Below, piece by piece: positions 5,266-6,426 of a stretch of DNA of 6,426 bases. The DNA comes from Kiritimatiellia bacterium (lineage in GTDB: Bacteria; Verrucomicrobiota; Kiritimatiellia; SLAD01). The position numbers and the translations under genes are program-made. Below the pieces are notes generated by a model. The model saw only the letters and a program-made list of their open reading frames with translations. It ran no database searches and was not told where the DNA came from. Each line of letters opens with the position of its first letter. The first letter of the stretch is position 1. Location of the stretch: positions 1 through 6,426 of the forward strand of contig SLLF01000353.1 of assembly GCA_007134175.1 (NCBI GenBank), in the 5' to 3' direction.

Positions 5266-6426
5266 TGAAGGAATGGTTGAAACACTTGGTTTGCACGCCC
5301 TATTTGAAGACGACCGCTATCTACGTATTGCTGTGGGCAATCCTTTGGCATCCCAACAGCGGTTTCAAGAATGTGGTGGTTTGGATCAGCGCCTCGGCCC
5401 TGCTGCTTAGCGGGATCCGGCGCAAACGCGCGTTGCACCTGGGTGGACTGGGTGTGGCTATAGCCATTTATCTCGGCGTCGCCCTGCTGTCGACCTTTCT
5501 TTCGCGAGACGTCTGGTTTAGCTTAAGCCAATGGATGAAACTGTTTGAGTTGGCCACTGGCTATTTCATCGTTGTCAACCTCTTGTCCTCGGGCGAACGC
5601 GTTGAAATCAGTATACACCGCTATTTCATGGCGGCGGGTCTGTTTGCGCTGGGGGACCTCGGTCGGTTACTGCATGGCTTGCACTCCCAGGACCCCGTGC
5701 TGGTGCATGGGCGTTGGTTCGATTCCTGGCTCGGGTACCCCACCATTGCCGCCGGTGTTTATGCCGCCACGCTGTTGCTGGGATTGCCAACCCTCCTACA
5801 CGCCCAGCAGCGGCGTCAGTGGAGGCGGGTACTGGCCTGCCTGCTGATGATGGTCGGTCTGGTTGTGCTGCTCTATTTTCTGCAAACCCGGAGCGTGTTA
5901 CTGGGTTTGGGCTTCGGTGTAACGACTATTATTATTCTGGCCCCCCTGCCCCGCCGCTTCCAGGCAGGCGTAATCACAACCGTGGTACTCGTCCTAGCGG
6001 CCTTCGTTTCCATCCCCGGTCAATTCCGCGAGCGCGTGCTGAGCCCGGAGACGTCCGACCGGGCGGCCATTTGGCAGGATGTGGACCGTATAATCGATCA
6101 ATCGGCAGAGGCCCCCTATCGGCATTGGATTGGGTTCGGCTATGGGCATAAGATGTTCGAGCGACTGCATGCCACATTACCCCGTGCGGAACGCTCGGCT
6201 CAACTCGTCTATAATCATGCGCACAATATGTTTCTAGAGACCCGAATCCAGACGGGCTATGCGGGTCTGGCGGCTTGGATCGCCCTGTTGGCGCTAGCCA
6301 CCTACCGCCTGGCGGTCGCTTTCCCAACCACGGCGTATCCCCGCCGACGCATGGTGGCGGCTTGCCTGGCGGGGGCGGCGGTGGCCTTTCTGATCTATGG
6401 CCAATTCAGCTTGTTCTTCGCCATGA
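5262..6426 (+). CDS. O-antigen ligase/Wzy-like membrane protein, cut by the window end
   Basis: An open frame from ATG 5262 (or the adjacent ATG 5265) runs without a stop to the right edge, giving 388 residues so far. About ten or eleven hydrophobic helices can be seen, for example around residues 16-33, 60-80, 120-138, 157-178, 189-207, 212-228, 235-251, 333-351 and 364-386. A large polar, probably periplasmic loop (252-332) sits before the last helices, as in the WaaL/Wzy superfamily (Wzy_C). Key features are QTRS after a helix (R210), SDRAAIWQDV (R267, W271), a GFGYG motif (291-295) and NHAHNMFLETRIQTGYAGL (H319, H321). Known WaaL ligases need periplasmic arginines and a histidine at about these places. 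It could ligate glycan to lipid A-core or polymerise repeat units; sequence alone does not decide. It begins in an ATGA overlap with the GT4 stop and has no clear Shine-Dalgarno, so coupled translation is likely. Family members are usually about 400-450 residues, so only a short C-terminal part is probably missing. Confidence 0.88.
   Translation, partial: MMKEWLKHLVCTPYLKTTAIYVLLWAILWHPNSGFKNVVVWISASALLLSGIRRKRALHLGGLGVAIAIYLGVALLSTFLSRDVWFSLSQWMKLFELATGYFIVVNLLSSGERVEISIHRYFMAAGLFALGDLGRLLHGLHSQDPVLVHGRWFDSWLGYPTIAAGVYAATLLLGLPTLLHAQQRRQWRRVLACLLMMVGLVVLLYFLQTRSVLLGLGFGVTTIIILAPLPRRFQAGVITTVVLVLAAFVSIPGQFRERVLSPETSDRAAIWQDVDRIIDQSAEAPYRHWIGFGYGHKMFERLHATLPRAERSAQLVYNHAHNMFLETRIQTGYAGLAAWIALLALATYRLAVAFPTTAYPRRRMVAACLAGAAVAFLIYGQFSLFFAM

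Noticed and set aside
5714..6151. Open frames of 145 codons (+, 5714-6151) and 117 codons (-, 5974-6327) near the right end.
   Set aside because: Both are shadows of the ligase-like frame, which stays open from 5262 to the edge and has the expected membrane helices and loop motifs.

Overview
This window looks like part of a surface-glycan locus (lipopolysaccharide core or a related cell-envelope polysaccharide) from a Gram-negative bacterium. Its base composition is moderately GC-rich by eye. The evidence for Gram-negative is a WaaP/InaA-type sugar kinase, a WaaE/KdtX-type glycosyltransferase, an outer-membrane beta-barrel protein with a Sec signal peptide, and an O-antigen ligase/polymerase-like membrane protein. 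A proteobacterium, perhaps a gammaproteobacterium, is the best guess, but the sequence gives no species-level marker. All five genes lie on the + strand and there is almost no spare DNA.

Layout: (1) 2-853, a family 2 glycosyltransferase. (2) 850-3066, joined to it by an ATGA stop/start overlap, a 738-residue fusion of an LPS-kinase-like domain with a clan-A glycoside-hydrolase-like TIM barrel. (3) An 83-base gap with a plausible sigma70 promoter and a good Shine-Dalgarno. (4) 3150-4046, a 298-residue outer-membrane beta-barrel protein. (5) A 67-base gap in which the next gene's Shine-Dalgarno is paired in an 8-bp stem. (6) 4114-5265, a family 4 (GT-B) glycosyltransferase. (7) 5262 to the right edge, joined by a second ATGA overlap, an O-antigen ligase/Wzy-like polytopic membrane protein that is cut by the window end. 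No RNA genes, mobile elements or CRISPR arrays were seen.

How the genes may work together (inference): the two glycosyltransferases add sugars on the cytoplasmic face to lipid A-core or another lipid-linked acceptor. The kinase domain phosphorylates a sugar of that acceptor. The ligase/polymerase-like protein transfers or polymerises glycan on the periplasmic face. The beta-barrel protein acts in the outer membrane, perhaps in export or anchoring of the product. Promoter and coupling signals suggest two transcription or translation blocks: glycosyltransferase plus kinase/hydrolase fusion, then barrel plus glycosyltransferase plus ligase.

The most unusual item is the fusion protein. It keeps the kinase catalytic residues, but its glycoside-hydrolase half seems to have lost the acid/base glutamate while keeping the nucleophile position. 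The same gene also contains two perfect 11-bp inverted repeats, one of them shaped like an intrinsic terminator.
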